Positions 50,142 to 63,000 of a stretch of 64,000 nt of DNA are shown piece after piece. Position 1 is the stretch's first letter; every line of letters starts with the position of its first letter. The position numbers were made by a program, and so were the translations under genes. Under the pieces are notes generated by a model, which did no database searches, had not been told where the DNA came from, and saw nothing but the letters and a program-made list of their open reading frames with translations. The DNA is from Gerris lacustris (lineage: Eukaryota; Arthropoda; Insecta; Hemiptera; Gerridae), in the NCBI GenBank assembly GCA_951217055.1, contig OX578282.1:45993329-46057328 (forward strand). The letters are read 5' to 3'.

Positions 50142-50623
50142 CTGCAACAATAGACAAAAACTTATATAAGATAATGCAATAAGCTGATATAGTGTAAGAT
50201 AAATTTATAATTAATATAGATAAGAGTTGGCTCCAAACTATAAAATAGGATCCAACTAACTAAAAAATAATCACTCTCAAAAGAAAAGGAATTCGCCAAG
50301 TTTATTTAATTTATTTTTAATGAAATATATTTTTCCTCGAAGAATAAAAGAACTAAAATGAATTAAAGCAACCTAGGTGCCTTACTTGGATAAACGAGTC
50401 TAATAAAAGTAAGCTCAAAGTTCAAACTACAATAAATATAAAAAAAAATAGTAAACAATTCCTTTTTCAATGAGAAACAGGGCTTGCCAACTTTAGATCT
50501 AAAAAAACCTTTTTTCTATTGTTACTTGCTTATTAAAAGTAAAAAGAGGAAAAAATACTGCTTCTCTAAGCAAATAATAGAACTCTAGATTGTGTAGAAT
50601 CAAGGACAGAGGGAAAAAACGTT

Positions 50624-51000
50624 AGTTTTTCCCGCTCTTTGGCGCGCAAAATAAGACTTTTATAAGAGAAAAAGGAGGCTATTTTCCTGCACTTTTTTTT
50701 GTATAAAAACTAATTCTCCCTTCGAAAACCTTCCAGATTTTTTTTATTTCCTCTTGACTTTATTGTTTTACCTCCAAGAGGAGGATAAATAAATAAAAGA
50801 AAGAAAAATAAGATTATATATATATATACCTATATATAAAGAAAGAAAGTAGAAGGAAATCTTGGGTAAAGGGGTGAAAAAGAGCATAATTTGGCGGGAG
50901 TAAAGAGTCCCTTTCCCTCTCTGGAATGAAGGGAAAATAAAACGAGAAAAAAGCCCGCAATTTTGCGCCATTATCCCATGGGGTAGCCCGCAATGTTAAA
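50624..51000 (-). promoter_or_regulatory. Candidate promoter region with clustered E2F-like sites
   Basis: TTTTTCCCGC (50625-50634), TTTGGCGCGCAAAA (50638-50651), TTTGGCGGGA (50890-50899) and TTTTGCGCC (50961-50969) all fit the E2F consensus TTTSSCGC, within 350 bases. The cluster is 0.5-0.9 kb upstream of the first Rap1GAP exon seen. An ATG in ATAATGGCGC context on the - strand (50971) opens a 67-codon frame, MAQNCGLFSRF..., that I would not call coding. Promoter function is inference. Confidence 0.3.
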
Positions 51001-52119
51001 AGGTTATTTCCTGTTTTCTCTCATGGAAAATGCACTTTCTTCATAAAATAACAAAAACAGGAAGATAACAATTTTTTATTGCTTGTTGAAAAGGCAGATT
51101 AGTAATAAATTAATTACTTTAAAGATTACTGAAGTGATAGATATGAAGTTTTAATAATATCTACTGTAAATCTATTATCTATTTACATAAACAAAGCCCA
51201 TAAAGATCTTATTAATAGTCACATTGAAAATGTGATTTTCAAATGAAGTGACGGGGAAAAAGTTAATTTTAAGACTTTGTAATTGAAAATAATCGTGAAA
51301 AATGATAAATGTAGCAGTGGTTTATTTTTCAACAATTTATTTTGCTAAGCTTTATTGAAAGTTGCGTGATTGAGTAACGTAAAAACTCAATCAGAAGATA
51401 AATAGAGTTTTTGATTTCAATAGAAGCTCTAACCGCAGTTTTGTAACAAATACAGTAGGAAACTCCAATTACTCTTTTAGGTTAACAGGATATCAATGAT
51501 GTAACACGATAAGTACAAAAACCAAAAATAAAACTTTTCTGTCATTTTCGTCATATTATTAAACGGATTTTCAAGACAGAACAGATACAAGGTTGTAGAA
51601 GTACCATTACTAAGAAAAATAGTTGATTGAGTGACGCTAACTAGAGCTATATTGCACTAAACAGAACATGATTAGTGTCAGTTGAGGACCCGTAAAGAAA
51701 AATACATCACGATTAAGCAGAAGAAAAATACAGGAATTTCAACAGGGAAAACCAGTTTGGAATTTGAACAAATCACACAAATTTAATCTCGAAAATTAAA
51801 TTTAAATAATAGCTTATCTTTGAACCAAAACAGTAAACAATGAGTATATTCTTTGAAAGTTTCCCTGCTTTCTGTCAATCCAAAATAAACGTCTTAAAGG
51901 AAAATAAAACATGCACGAAATATTTCGTCTTAAATCGAGTATCCTGTTTTCATACTTGCGCTGCTCAATTCCATGCCCTCTTCCCATCTCACTTCCACGG
52001 AAGTGGGCTGAACGTAAACGAGATATAAAGGATAAACATGGCATCCAACATTTTTTCCCAGGATTTACGCTGTTAATTGAGAACATACTGTACGCCCAAA
52101 TTACAATATTTAATAAAAT

Positions 52120-52450
52120 GATCTTTGATTATTCTCTAAATCTCCGTTAAACACATAAAAAAAAATAATGTAAATTAATTTTATTTTTAACTATATCTAA
52201 AACTGGAAGGATGAAATTTTGATGTCTTGAATATTCACACGAATCATATAATGTATATTTCTTTTTCAGTATGATCCTTATCAGACGTGATTAAAGATCT
52301 TTAATTATTCTCTAAACGTATAAAAAAAAACGTAAATGAAATGTTATTTTTAACTATATCTAGACTGGCAGGATGATATTTTGATGTCTTGAATCTTCAC
52401 ACGAATCATATATATTTCTGTTTCAGTATGATCTTATCGCACGTGTTCTT
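52120..52450 (+). repeat. Tandem duplication, unit about 176 bp, two copies
   Basis: GATCTTTGATTATTCTCTAA at 52120 recurs as GATCTTTAATTATTCTCTAA at 52296. The blocks TTTAACTATATCTA, TTTTGATGTCTTGAAT, TTCACACGAATCATATA and TTTCAGTATGATC follow in the same order in both. Confidence 0.85.
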
Positions 52451-53244
52451 ATTCCACGTGTTATTACATCATACGTGTCCCTCAACAATCTCATATCCTT
52501 CTTTGAAGATGAAATCTTCAGAAATTGCCGTCTTGTTCTTTTTTGTCTTTGGTGAGGATGAATTCCCACGAGTTATATATTTTGGTATACTTGATTTCTT
52601 GTTTCCGACAGTTTTTCACGGCACGTATTTTTGTTCGCCGACCCTTCACGCACTCTTTCAATTCCCTAAAGGTAAGACTTCGTATTCTGCCTTACTGACT
52701 TAACGAAAAAAAAAACCTTTAAAGGATAAGGATTTTGAATACGGTTTTTTCCTATCTAGAAAAGATAGAATGCGTCCCATCAAACGCAGGGAGAATTCTG
52801 GAGCGTTCTACTCCGGATATAATAAATAAAAGGTTTCAGATCCCCAAAAAATAATGTACTGACTTATTTTTTTTTACCTTTTAGATACCTTATAAGTAGG
52901 AATTATCAACTTATTTTAGAAATGCGTAAGATAAGAAGCACTGTAAAAATCAGGTCTTTTCTTTACGTAGAAGGTATGGAATGAAAAATTGGAAGAAAAT
53001 ATTCATTTTTAACAGTTAAATATACATATAATTTTAGAATTTTTATCGATAATATAATGGGAAGTTTGCGCTTAGCATCAAGGCATCAAGTAAGAATAAT
53101 TCAGGAAAGAATGTAATAATAATTAATTGCATCAGGGCTAAGAGCGTTGATGGAGGTCATCTTAATGATTACAAAGAAACTACTCTCTACGTAAAATAAT
53201 ACTTATTAATTCATCAAAACAGCTTTCGCTGGTTTTTTTAGTCT

Positions 53245-53400
53245 TACGCTAGTCTCCGACATCGTATGACTCGCCCACTTTATATATTTTTATAATCTAA
53301 CTCTAGTTATTCCATAATCGGTACTGATGATGGCTTTATGAAAGCCGAAAGCTGCTTTGATAAAAATAAACAAGAATATTTTACGTGGAGAGACAGTTTC
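53245..53400 (+). repeat. Penelope-like fragment with a well-formed hammerhead-like core
   Basis: CTGATGA at 53324-53330, a perfect 6-bp stem GGCTTT/AAAGCC (loop ATG) at 53332-53346, then GAAA at 53347-53350. This is the core order of a hammerhead ribozyme, with one extra U before stem II. A short AG/CU stem III followed by CUU is possible; stem I is poor. The flanks match the copy at 37024-37195. No reverse-transcriptase frame is near. Confidence 0.55.
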
Positions 53401-54432
53401 TTAATATTCGATACTTCATTAGTTCAAACTAAAAATTTGTGGAACAATTGAAGATAATAAATTATATATAATATATCTAATAATAAAAAAATTAAGTTAT
53501 TTCCACCGCGATTTTAAGGAACAATTAAGTATACCTTGGAGAAACCAATAAGTTTGTGGAATCAATTCAGACACTTAATCAATTATAGAGGAAAGCAATG
53601 TAACAATTATATTAGATGTTCCGACCGAGGGTTTGAGGAAACAATTACCTAAGGTTATTTACAGGAAATAACCTAAAGGTGCGGCTAGCTTTATCAATTA
53701 AATCACTGATAAGTAAATTAACGTTTTTCTATCTATATAGATATGTATTTAGTTGGTTAAAGTGAGTTAGATAGGTTATACATAATTTATACATAATTTA
53801 GTTTGTTAGAGTATTATCTTAAAAATAACTTAATTGAAGAAGCAATCAAAAAAGTTACTATTAATACATTATTGAATTGAAGAATCGACGCCCAAAATCA
53901 AATATACATACATCTGCACTTAAATCCTAAATAAGATTTACTGAATTTAAAGAGAAATCTTTATTTGGTTTAACTAAACCTGCAGAGTATTTTAGACTGT
54001 TTTTTTTAACCGTCATACCGTATAAAGATCTAAATTTTATAATTATAGCAGAACAATCAACAGAAGTCCTACTAGTTTATATTCAAAATGAGTAATTTAT
54101 ACACTGTATGACCACGATGAGCATGCACGCACGTCACAATAAATTATGTAGACAGCTAATGCTTCTGCTTTATCATAGAAGCTGTTTGATAAATTTATAT
54201 TATAATGTGATAGTGGGATAGATATTAAAAATGATTATCATAATATTTAGATCGTTAATTGTTTATAAATTAGTTTTAAGTTCATGTATTATATAGGTTC
54301 TCCTATATAATATTTTTTAAAGTTATAAAATCATGCCATGCGCATCATGACGTGTGTTTAACACTATCGTGTGTACAGCAATATAGGTTACGTGACCTCC
54401 ATGTATATAAAATGGATCTAAGTTGAAAAATC

Positions 54433-54597
54433 ATGTCAAGAAAAAAGTTTATACTGGAAGTTCATTTGGCTGTCAGTGGAGAAGACAAGTGTCTAGTTCC
54501 AGCTAGATGCACAAACACGCAATCCTTTAGTGTTTCACCTTCCCGACAAAATATATCAACAAACGGAGGACAGTCTACCTATTCTAAATGTATGTGA
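54433..54597 (+). CDS. Short open reading frame with upstream TATA-like box, unrecognised
   Basis: A 54-residue frame starts at ATG 54433 (MSRKKFILEVHLAVSGEDKC...), about 30 bases after a TATATAAA-like sequence at 54403-54410. It ends at a TGA overlapping a GTATGT sequence (54589-54594) that could instead be a splice donor, making this a possible first exon on the + strand, antisense to the Rap1GAP direction. Composition is richer in G+C than the flanks. No family is recognised, and chance is a real alternative. Confidence 0.2.
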   Translation: MSRKKFILEVHLAVSGEDKCLVPARCTNTQSFSVSPSRQNISTNGGQSTYSKCM

Positions 54598-54948
54598 CTT
54601 ACACACGCTACTGCATTAAATTAGATATCATTATTACATTCTTAAGACTTCTACACTCGATAAACAATTATTATAATATATTTTTATAACTTTATTTAAG
54701 ATCCTAACACGTCACTGGCTTTTAAAATATTGTCTTCGGGTTAAATCTCCCGTATAAAGGAAAACAACTGGATATTAAATTATTTAAAAATTAATAAATA
54801 AACACTGAACTGTGAATTTTGAAGTTTTTAAATTTAAATAAAAAATAACATAAAATGTTTTGAATAAAGCTTACAGGAAACATAGAGACTATAAAGTTTT
54901 GTGAAGGGAACTCCTTAGGAAATTGAGGAAAAATTGCATTTCTTTGCT

Positions 54949-54960
<12 letters not shown>

Positions 54961-54986
<26 letters not shown>

Positions 54987-54990
54987 TACA
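54961..54990. repeat. (TA)n microsatellite after a poly(A) run
   Basis: A run of A followed by about a dozen TA units. Confidence 0.85.
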
Positions 54991-55660
54991 TTCAATAGGA
55001 ATTTAATAAAAAAAAGAAAACTTTGAGATAGGAAAAGGTAGAAAGTTAAGATGCACTTTTTAAACAAACTTGTAAAAGAACTTGGTAAAGTTATTAAAAG
55101 AAATAATAACTATATAATAATAATAATAAAACATAAAACCAAAATGTAAAGGAAATGTTTACACTAAACTTTGCAGACAAGTTTAAATCGCTAAGGGAAA
55201 AAAGAGATTGCAAAACTGAAGAGAAAAGACTCAATCTGTGATCTGAATTTGAAGAGAAAAACTTTGTCTTGAATATAGTCATTCTAAAAGATTTTATTGT
55301 CCTGACCTTTCCAAGTAAATGAGTTCAGAGCTGTATACTGTAAAGCAACAAATAAATAGCGACGGAGAGAACTTGAGAGGAGGTTGATAAAACACCAGGC
55401 CTTGGCAAATCGATTAGGAAGTTAGAAATTGCCATTGCGACAGGGTGTAGAGTGCGAGACTGTCAAACTAAGATGAACTTTCAAGTTTATACCAGTTTAT
55501 AGCTGGAACAATCAGATCCTTGTCAAAGTATTATATACCAATAATACAAAAGTTTCTTATCTGTTTCAAAACTCAATCCTAAAATCGTAATTGTAATGGA
55601 CATAGAAGGAAAACATCTAATTCAGAAAGCGATAGATTCTGATATATACAATAATACATG

Positions 55661-55764
55661 CACTAAGTAATTATTTAATGGTAGAACTACATCTTTAATC
55701 AAATTGCAAACATAAATATGTAATAAGCATTCAATTTGTAGAACCATTAAATAATTACTTAGTG
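55661..55764. mobile_element. Small inverted-repeat element, 104 bp
   Basis: CACTAAGTAATTATTTAATG at the left and the inverted CATTAAATAATTACTTAGTG at the right. The interior is about 55 bases. No clear target duplication. Confidence 0.5.
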
Positions 55765-55885
55765 TATCCATTAGAATTAGCCAGTTTATGCCTTAAATGT
55801 TATCCTTCTTTGCCTCTATCAGATTAGAATTCAAATTCTAGGACCGAGTTTAGACTTGAGACAGAAAATAAACTAACAGCTATGT

Positions 55886-56590
55886 GTAACAGAAGCTATG
55901 TGATCGTTCGAAAGAACTAAAATTTTAGGCCTCCGATTTCATAAATTCCAAGACAGAAATCAGTTTCAGATATCAGGAACATTTTTGGTTCCTTGTCTGT
56001 CTGTCTGTACCTCAATTTTTACGAATCAACTAATCTTAAAAACTACTTATCTGATTTTATCGAAATTTGGATGGTAGGTCATAATTAGCCCATTTTTGGT
56101 GCCAAATAAGTTCAAACCTTCTTCGCCAATTTGTTTCTCTTCCACAAGTGCATAAACATAAATTTATTTACACCTATGATCAAAAGCACTTATCTGACTT
56201 TTATGAAATTTGGATGGTTGGTCAAAAGTAGCCTGCAGATTGGCCCCAGATTAATTTCAACTGTCTGCGCTCCTTGAATGTTGCTAAATTGATACTTAAA
56301 TAATGTAAAAAATGGGAGAAAATTAAATAAATTTGAACAATATTAGGTTTAATAGTATGAAATCATTAAAGTATACAAAATAAAACGCGAGGAAACTATG
56401 TGCCACACTAATTGGCAGAGTATCTTTTAAAAATAATTTAGGGAAAACTTAAAAAAAGAGTAAATGTGCTCTTTTTTTAAGTTTTACCTAAATTATTTTA
56501 AAAAATACTCTGCCAATTAGTGTGGCACATAGTTTCCTCGCGTTTTATTTTGTATACGTTAATGATTTCATACTATTAAACCAAAATACT
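55886..56590. repeat. Family A copy with an inverted partial copy: long palindrome
   Basis: A near full-length + copy (55886 to about 56430) is followed by an inverted copy of its last 120-160 bases. Arms run from about 56345 to 56580 around a centre near 56462, through AAAACGCGAGGAAACTATGTG, CCACACTAATTGGCAGAGTA and a shared extra AATAATTTAGG...CTTAAAAAAAGAG segment. The extra shared segment implies the inversion copied flanking DNA as well. Confidence 0.75.
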
Positions 56591-57539
56591 ATTACCAAAA
56601 TATAACTAAATAGATTTTAGTTTTAAACTAAAAAAAAACCTGTATACTAATGATTCAGTTTCTTTGATTTTTTTTTTAGTATAAAACCCAATTTCGAATT
56701 TTATTTAGTTAAAAAAAATTATAATAGAAAAGTAAAATGTATTTATTTTATTATGTTCTATTTTTTCCACCCATTTGAACTAAAAGTATTTTTGTAAATA
56801 GAGAATGAGAGAATAAATAGGACATTTTGTTCTTTATTAATAAATATATATTTAAACAACAGAGTATTGGAAAACATCATAGAATATTAAAAGCATTTAG
56901 AAGTTTTATCGTTTTAATTTTCAATACAAATGTCGCTGCTGGGTTAGTAGGTTTTTTTCTATTTTAACTGTTTGCCAGAGCTCGGTCTTTATTTTAAGTC
57001 TCTCCGCTTTGTAAACGAGTACAGCGTCCCAACCTCGAAATGATTAGAATTGTAAATAGGAAAAAAAGAGGCAACTGTAAATAGAAATTTAAAAAACAGC
57101 AAATGAGAATTTCTTTTCTTATTTAAAGGTTGTTAGTATTCAAACGACAATTGCTCTGGTTTAGTTTTTTTTTTTTAAAAAAAGAAAAGTTGTTAGTAAC
57201 ATTTTATTGCTGTTCCGAAAACACACAGGCCCCTGCTCTAATTTTGTACATATAACATTTAATTTAAATTAAAATAATTCAAGTAATCCTTTAGTATAGC
57301 TAGAGTTACAATTAAAAAATTAAATGATTGCATAATTTCGAATTTAGGGGTTTTTACTAGTAACAAAAGAACATATTAATAAAGTTTTTTTACATACTTT
57401 CGTTATTTTTTTAACCATTGTATTGTAATGAAGCAACCTCAAACGGTAAAAATAATCAGGTAATTACCTAATTACAATACCAATAATTTTATAATTGAAT
57501 TTGTCCAAATAAGTGGAAAATATTTTTAGGTGAGTAAAA

Positions 57540-58168
57540 ATAATCTGTCAATTAGTGTGGCACATAGCACATAGCTTCTTCGCGTCCTATTTTGTACTTT
57601 CACTATCGTATTTCGTATACTTCGATCGTTTATATTATAATGATTTTATTCCTTTACAACCTTTTAGTTGCCAAATTTATTTAATTTTTTCCCCGTTTTT
57701 TTAAATCTGTCAAAATTGTTTTGATTTTTTATATGAATAGAAGTGCCAATTTAGCAAAATTAAAGAGCGCAGACGGTTTAAATTAATCCGGGACTATCTG
57801 CGGGCTACCTTCGACAAACTATCCAAATTTCATATAAATCAGATGAGTACCTTTCAAGATATAGGTGAAAATAAATTTACGTTTATGCGCATGTGGAAGA
57901 GAAACAAATGGGTGCAGACAGTTGAAATTTGTAGGGCACCAACATTGGGCTAATAATGACCTACCATATAAATTTCATTAAAATTGGTCGAGTAGTTTTT
58001 AACACTTTTTGGTTTGCAAAAATTGAGAGACAGACGGAACTAAAAATGTTCCCTGATGCCTGAAACGGATTTCTGTCATGGAATTTTTGAAATTCGAGGC
58101 ATATTTTCGTTCTTCAGAACGATCACATATTAAATAGCATCCGTTATCGAAAGTAACGGAAAGCAAAA
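57540..58168 (-). repeat. Repeat family A, near full-length copy
   Basis: Starts (+ strand) CTGTCAATTAGTGTGGCACATAG, with the ACATAGC word duplicated. It keeps the ATAGGTGAAAATAAATTTACG and GAAACGGATTTCTGTC blocks and ends at TTATCGAAAGTAACGGAAAG. The - strand frame at its end is spurious. Confidence 0.75.
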
Positions 58169-59324
58169 TTATATCAACGTTTACTTCAAGTAAAGATAGA
58201 TTTTGGAAGTGTCTCACGTAATTAAATGTGTAAACGTTTGATAATTCTTAACAGTAATTGAAATTTAGTAGTTTTTTGTACAAAAACTTCGTGTCCAAAA
58301 TGGAAAAAAAGATATTAACTTTTGCTTAAATAAATCCCAAAGAAAAATACATAGTAATAAAGTTTGTATAATACTTCCTTCTTTTGTTGCTAAAGTAATC
58401 AATTCTTCTCTTTTTAAATTAATATTGAAAGTTAAACAACTATAAAAAATAAAAATAAATCATGCATAAGAGATTGATGAAAAACAACCAAATAAATCAA
58501 TTTTACTTGTAAGATATTACCATTAAATGATTTGGTTAAGTCTACGCAAAGATTGCTGAAATAAATTAGACGACAGTTGGAGTCTAATGCTAAACAACAC
58601 AGCGTGAAAGCCTTGTCAATATGTAAAACTGAGTAGGTTGACATGGTCCTAGTGTAGACTCCATCTAAATGTTAATCACTCGCATATCATTAGCGACAAG
58701 TTTCGCTAAGGAGTTTTAGAATAAGTTGTTCTTAAGTAGTGCGCATGGTGTCTTAAGTGTTTAAGTTACTCCTACTCTTAGACTATAGAGAAGCAACTTA
58801 GTAAGAGAATTGCTTTCCCTAGATAGAGTATATTAGAGGCTCTAACTTAAGAATCAGCTTTAGTTTAAACTAGGAATCGAGTTACTAAAGGAGTTTGTAC
58901 ATAATTACACCGTTAATTAAGGTTTCTAACGCCTGCAATAATAACATGAAATGTCAAGCGGTATTTGTTGAAATTGGTAAATATTAAATTAAGTGGTTGA
59001 AACAGGATGGCACATCGGCCCACGAGAGGCTAGAAACGAACAGACGTTTCTTTTACTTCTATTGTAGTTATAGGTGACACGGGGTCATCGTGTCGGTGTC
59101 CATCTGCCGTATTATTATATTGTTTCGGAGACCCAACAGGCGCCACTACTATTGAATAGGTTCCCAGTTACCTCACGCTACTGAATGGCCACCGAACAAG
59201 GTCCGGGGATCGAACACGGACTATTTTTGGAAGTAAGTTGAGAACTGTAATTATTGAATGACTACGTTAGCAGTTATTTAACACACAAATTCCATTGTTT
59301 AATAGTGTGCAATATTTGAATATT

Positions 59325-59980
59325 TTACTTTTTCTCACCTATGGTAGGAAAAGTTATGTTTTCACCCAAATTTTGTTTCGAGATTTCAACTGAATTATCC
59401 GTTTTGGGTGTTTTTAAGACCTCCTGAGTGGTTTTAAGATTTACGTCTGTGTGTGTTATTATCGTAGCACCCAGGGTATTTAACCTAGAGAGTTGAAACT
59501 TGGCAGAAGAATCAGTCCTTACTTGTAGTTGTGCAACCCGGAAAATCAACATTTTCTGCCATCTTGAACCCAGTTTGCTGAGTCAGCAAAATTGTTTTAA
59601 AAAAATTAAAAAGTGGTCCGATCGAGTTGAAATTTGGCACGAATATAGTACCTCTCTGTAAGATTAACAAACCCACCAAACTTAATTGTGATATTGGCCG
59701 CCATTTTGAAGTTATAGATTTTTAAATTTTTAAACAATGACGGTTAATAGTTAATAATACCGAAAGTATAAATACGTTTTTGTAAAAAATAAGGAACAAA
59801 TATCAAAAACCTCGTTAAAATTCCATTTAAAAGTTATAAGCGAACATAATTATTAATTAGTACGATACTTATATTAAACGTCAAAAGTTGTTTACATCTG
59901 TCAAAATACCGCCAAAATTCAAATAATTAAATAAATAAAAATAATGTTCAATTTTTTTTAAAATGATTATAAAAAAAAAA
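59325..59980 (+). repeat. Probable family D-related repeat
   Basis: Starts TTTTCTCACCTATGGTAGGAAAAG, like the start-like segment at 11868-11895, and includes GACCTCCTGAGTGG and GGCCGCCATTTTGAAG phrases shared with other introns here. A - strand frame of 75 codons is not credible. Confidence 0.4.
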
Positions 59981-60095
59981 TCAGTTAGTCTAAAATGGTC
60001 CCCATCCAAGTACTGACCACGCCCAATCCTGCTTCCTCGTGCTGCTTCACAGCAGAAGCTGCCACTTTAGTGGCTTCCGAGGTATCGCGTACCCG
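59971..60095 (-). pseudogene. 5S rRNA-related sequence with internal insertion (pseudogene or 5S-derived SINE head)
   Basis: On the - strand, 60034-59997 (AAGCAGGATTGGGCGTGG, TCAGTACTTGGATGGGGACC) matches animal 5S rRNA from about base 48 to 91 with roughly five differences, covering the A box, intermediate element and C box of its internal promoter. Upstream, ATACCTCGGAAGC matches the preceding 5S segment, but about 45 bases separate the two. The insertion itself forms hairpins (GCCACT/AGTGGC). A T-run, a possible pol III terminator, follows at 59980-59971. The 5S 5' and 3' ends are missing, so it is not a functional 5S gene. Confidence 0.6.
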
Positions 60096-63000
60096 ATATT
60101 TTTTTTAATTGATATAGTGGCTTGACAATAAACAACCTATTTTACTCTTTAAGATTGCAATTCCCATAAAAATATCAATTGAAACATTTCATTAGATAGA
60201 GACGGCTTCTGAGAGATATAGTAAAGGCTGATAGATTGAGTAAAATTTTGTATTTTTATACGTGTTGAAAGAGGAAGTTAGAGTTGATTCTGTCACTACA
60301 CTATAAAAACTAGAGTATTGTCGAGTTACTTTTTATTTAGTTAAAATCAGAAAGCCGAAAAGTTATTAAAAAAATAGATAACACAATAAAAGATGAAAAC
60401 TAATTTAAAAGTTGGAAATTTGGTTTCTATTACTAATTAATTCTAGATGTAAGTATTATTTTGTACTTGCTTATAAAAAAAAGTCTTAGCGAATAGGGTG
60501 AAATATTAAGTGCTCTTAGGATAACGAGGTTTGTTTACACAATCTCACACTGTCTGGAATAGTTGTAAGCAGGCAGACACAGAGTGAGTTTGATGGTTTC
60601 AAGGTGCTTACTAACTTAGTTTTAGATTGTTTGAAGAGGACCAAGTCCTGCCACTGTACTCTTGAGACAATGAGATGGGGAGAAGAGTTGGAGGGACTTG
60701 CTGCTTCGAGCAAGCACTTGATGACAGGTAATTAAGAGGCTAAATAAGGTAAGTTTTGCACCTTCTCGCTGGCTATTGAACAAGGCAGGCCTAAGGCTTT
60801 AAAGCTTTAACTCGAAGCCTGCCTATATTCATTAAACCTAAGCTATAATTATGGTTGAGGATTTTCTTCACAATTAATTTGGACGCAATAATTCTAACCA
60901 AATTGAAATTATATCAGATTTAAGGTGTAAGTTTCGAAAGTTATTCCGCCGATTGTATTAATAAAATCGAATTATGGACACATTTAATAATAAACCAATT
61001 TGGAGTTAATAAATGTGGTGTTTTAAAGTCATAAAAAGAAATCTACATCTATACTGCTTTTATTAGAGCAGGAGATTGTTTTAATAGTTATTAACGAAGA
61101 TAATTATTTTAATAGTATAAAATTGTCACCCAAAATGCATTCATAGCAATTTATGGAAGAAAGGGTAGTTTTAACACTGTGAAATTTAAACAATAAAACG
61201 AAGTAACACTTAAACATATAACCTTAATCTTACTTGTTCATTAATAAACTTTTTGCTAAGAAAGGAAGAAAATAGATTAAGTGGCTCTAGCGTTACCTAT
61301 TTCTAAAGAAGTCAATATCCTTGATAGAAGGAGCAGGTGCTTACAATTCTTAAAGAGGACGGAAAAAAGACTTCGTTTACCATTAACAAGTATACTTGAC
61401 TTCCATTCATGCAGATACTGTGATAAGAGTGGATTGAATACATCCAAAAAAAAGTCGATGGTCCAAGTATCTTCTCACATTCCTACATGGACTGTTCCCA
61501 AATCTTCTATTGTCTCCAGGGGAGTTTAGATGCGGTAGATTTCTCTCCCTTTAACACAGTTTATCTTTTCCATTTGCTTTCCCCCGTGTTAATCTTTTGG
61601 GGAGGATTTTCTTCTCTTTCTACTAATCTTAATCTATTCTTTAGTCCCTTTCTTCATTGTTTCCTTTTCAAATAGTCCGTGATTCCCATGGAATCAATTC
61701 GACAACAATGGCTTAACCTTAATTCTCCTCCACGCAGCAGGATAATGTCTTACCTTATTAACACCTAAATAAAAAGTATATTTTCTATTTTAAACAATGC
61801 ATTTAACACCTACGGATATAAAATCCTTTAACGTTCTAAAACCTTAGAACAATATACCAAGTTAATATGATAATAAGATGTTTTTATTTGAGTTTCACAT
61901 TTAAGTCTTTAATTATACCACCCACTTTATTTTTGAAACACAAACAATTTCTGATTCATCTTGACGAAAAGAAAGATCAACTTTCACAAATTAAGATAAT
62001 TAAATCATACACATCTAAGTGGTGTAGAAGTAGAGTTTTCACCCCATAATTTTTTGTAACCTCTCATTATCATTTCAACCACCACACTAATAATTTAAAC
62101 CTCTTTATCAATTTTCAAGTAAAAAGTCAAAGCAAATTACGAGTATTATAATAATAATTTAAATTTTTTCTTCTTTACTTAGCGCTTAATTTTTTTTTTT
62201 TTTTTTTTTGTTAGGAAGTACGAGCAAATAAATAGATATTTTGAAAGCAAAATTACAAGCGGAACTGATAAGGCTGTCAAATTACGTCACACCAACAATT
62301 CTTTTACATATAAATCATTAAAATAAAAAACTTGAATGCGCCTTATCATTTCACAACGAACACTTCGTTTATCGGATTGTCAATGTTCAGATAAAAGTAC
62401 AATTTTAAAACATTATATAATACTAAAAAGAGCACAATTTCAGTTCTTGCTTTAAGGGATAAGCTTTACTTAGCTACCTATATTATTTCTTAGCAATAGT
62501 GAATAAGGCTTCACTAAATTTTCAAATAAATGGTGACTAAATTTGGTGATTATAGATAAATTGGTAGACAAATAAAAAAATCACTAGACTTAGATTAGGA
62601 AAAAACTAACTTGAGAATTATTTCATTTCCATAAGATAAAAGTTTGTGAGGTCAAATTACTCCAAAATATTTACAATCTTCTTTGTTGATACTTTTATTT
62701 TTAAAATCTTTTTTTTGCTTAAAACTGTTATTTGCTTTTGTTATTTTTAATCGTGATAATTTAGTCGATGAAAGCATGTTGTGTACAAACAAATGTTATT
62801 TTTTGATAGACGCTTCTCTTTATTTACTCCTGCTCAATTTACCTTCTGCTTATGACGTGACGCCAAAGCTGTTCTTATTTTCAGATCCAGCATGGATCGA
62901 GAGATAAATTATTCTTTGCCTAATACCTTAAGAGTTTATTATTCTTCAATGTTATTCTTAGTGTAACAAACAAAGTTTAAAGGAAGTATCGAGTTATTTC

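Noticed and set aside
60516..60713. 65-codon - strand frame as a possible upstream Rap1GAP exon
   Set aside because: The translation shows no similarity to RapGAP N-termini or a GoLoco motif, and its borders lack convincing splice sites in frame.
61281..61675. Overlapping + frames of 82 and 62 codons, and a 66-codon open stretch on the - strand
   Set aside because: No recognisable family, no ATG start for the first, no splice context; consistent with chance in a slightly GC-richer patch.
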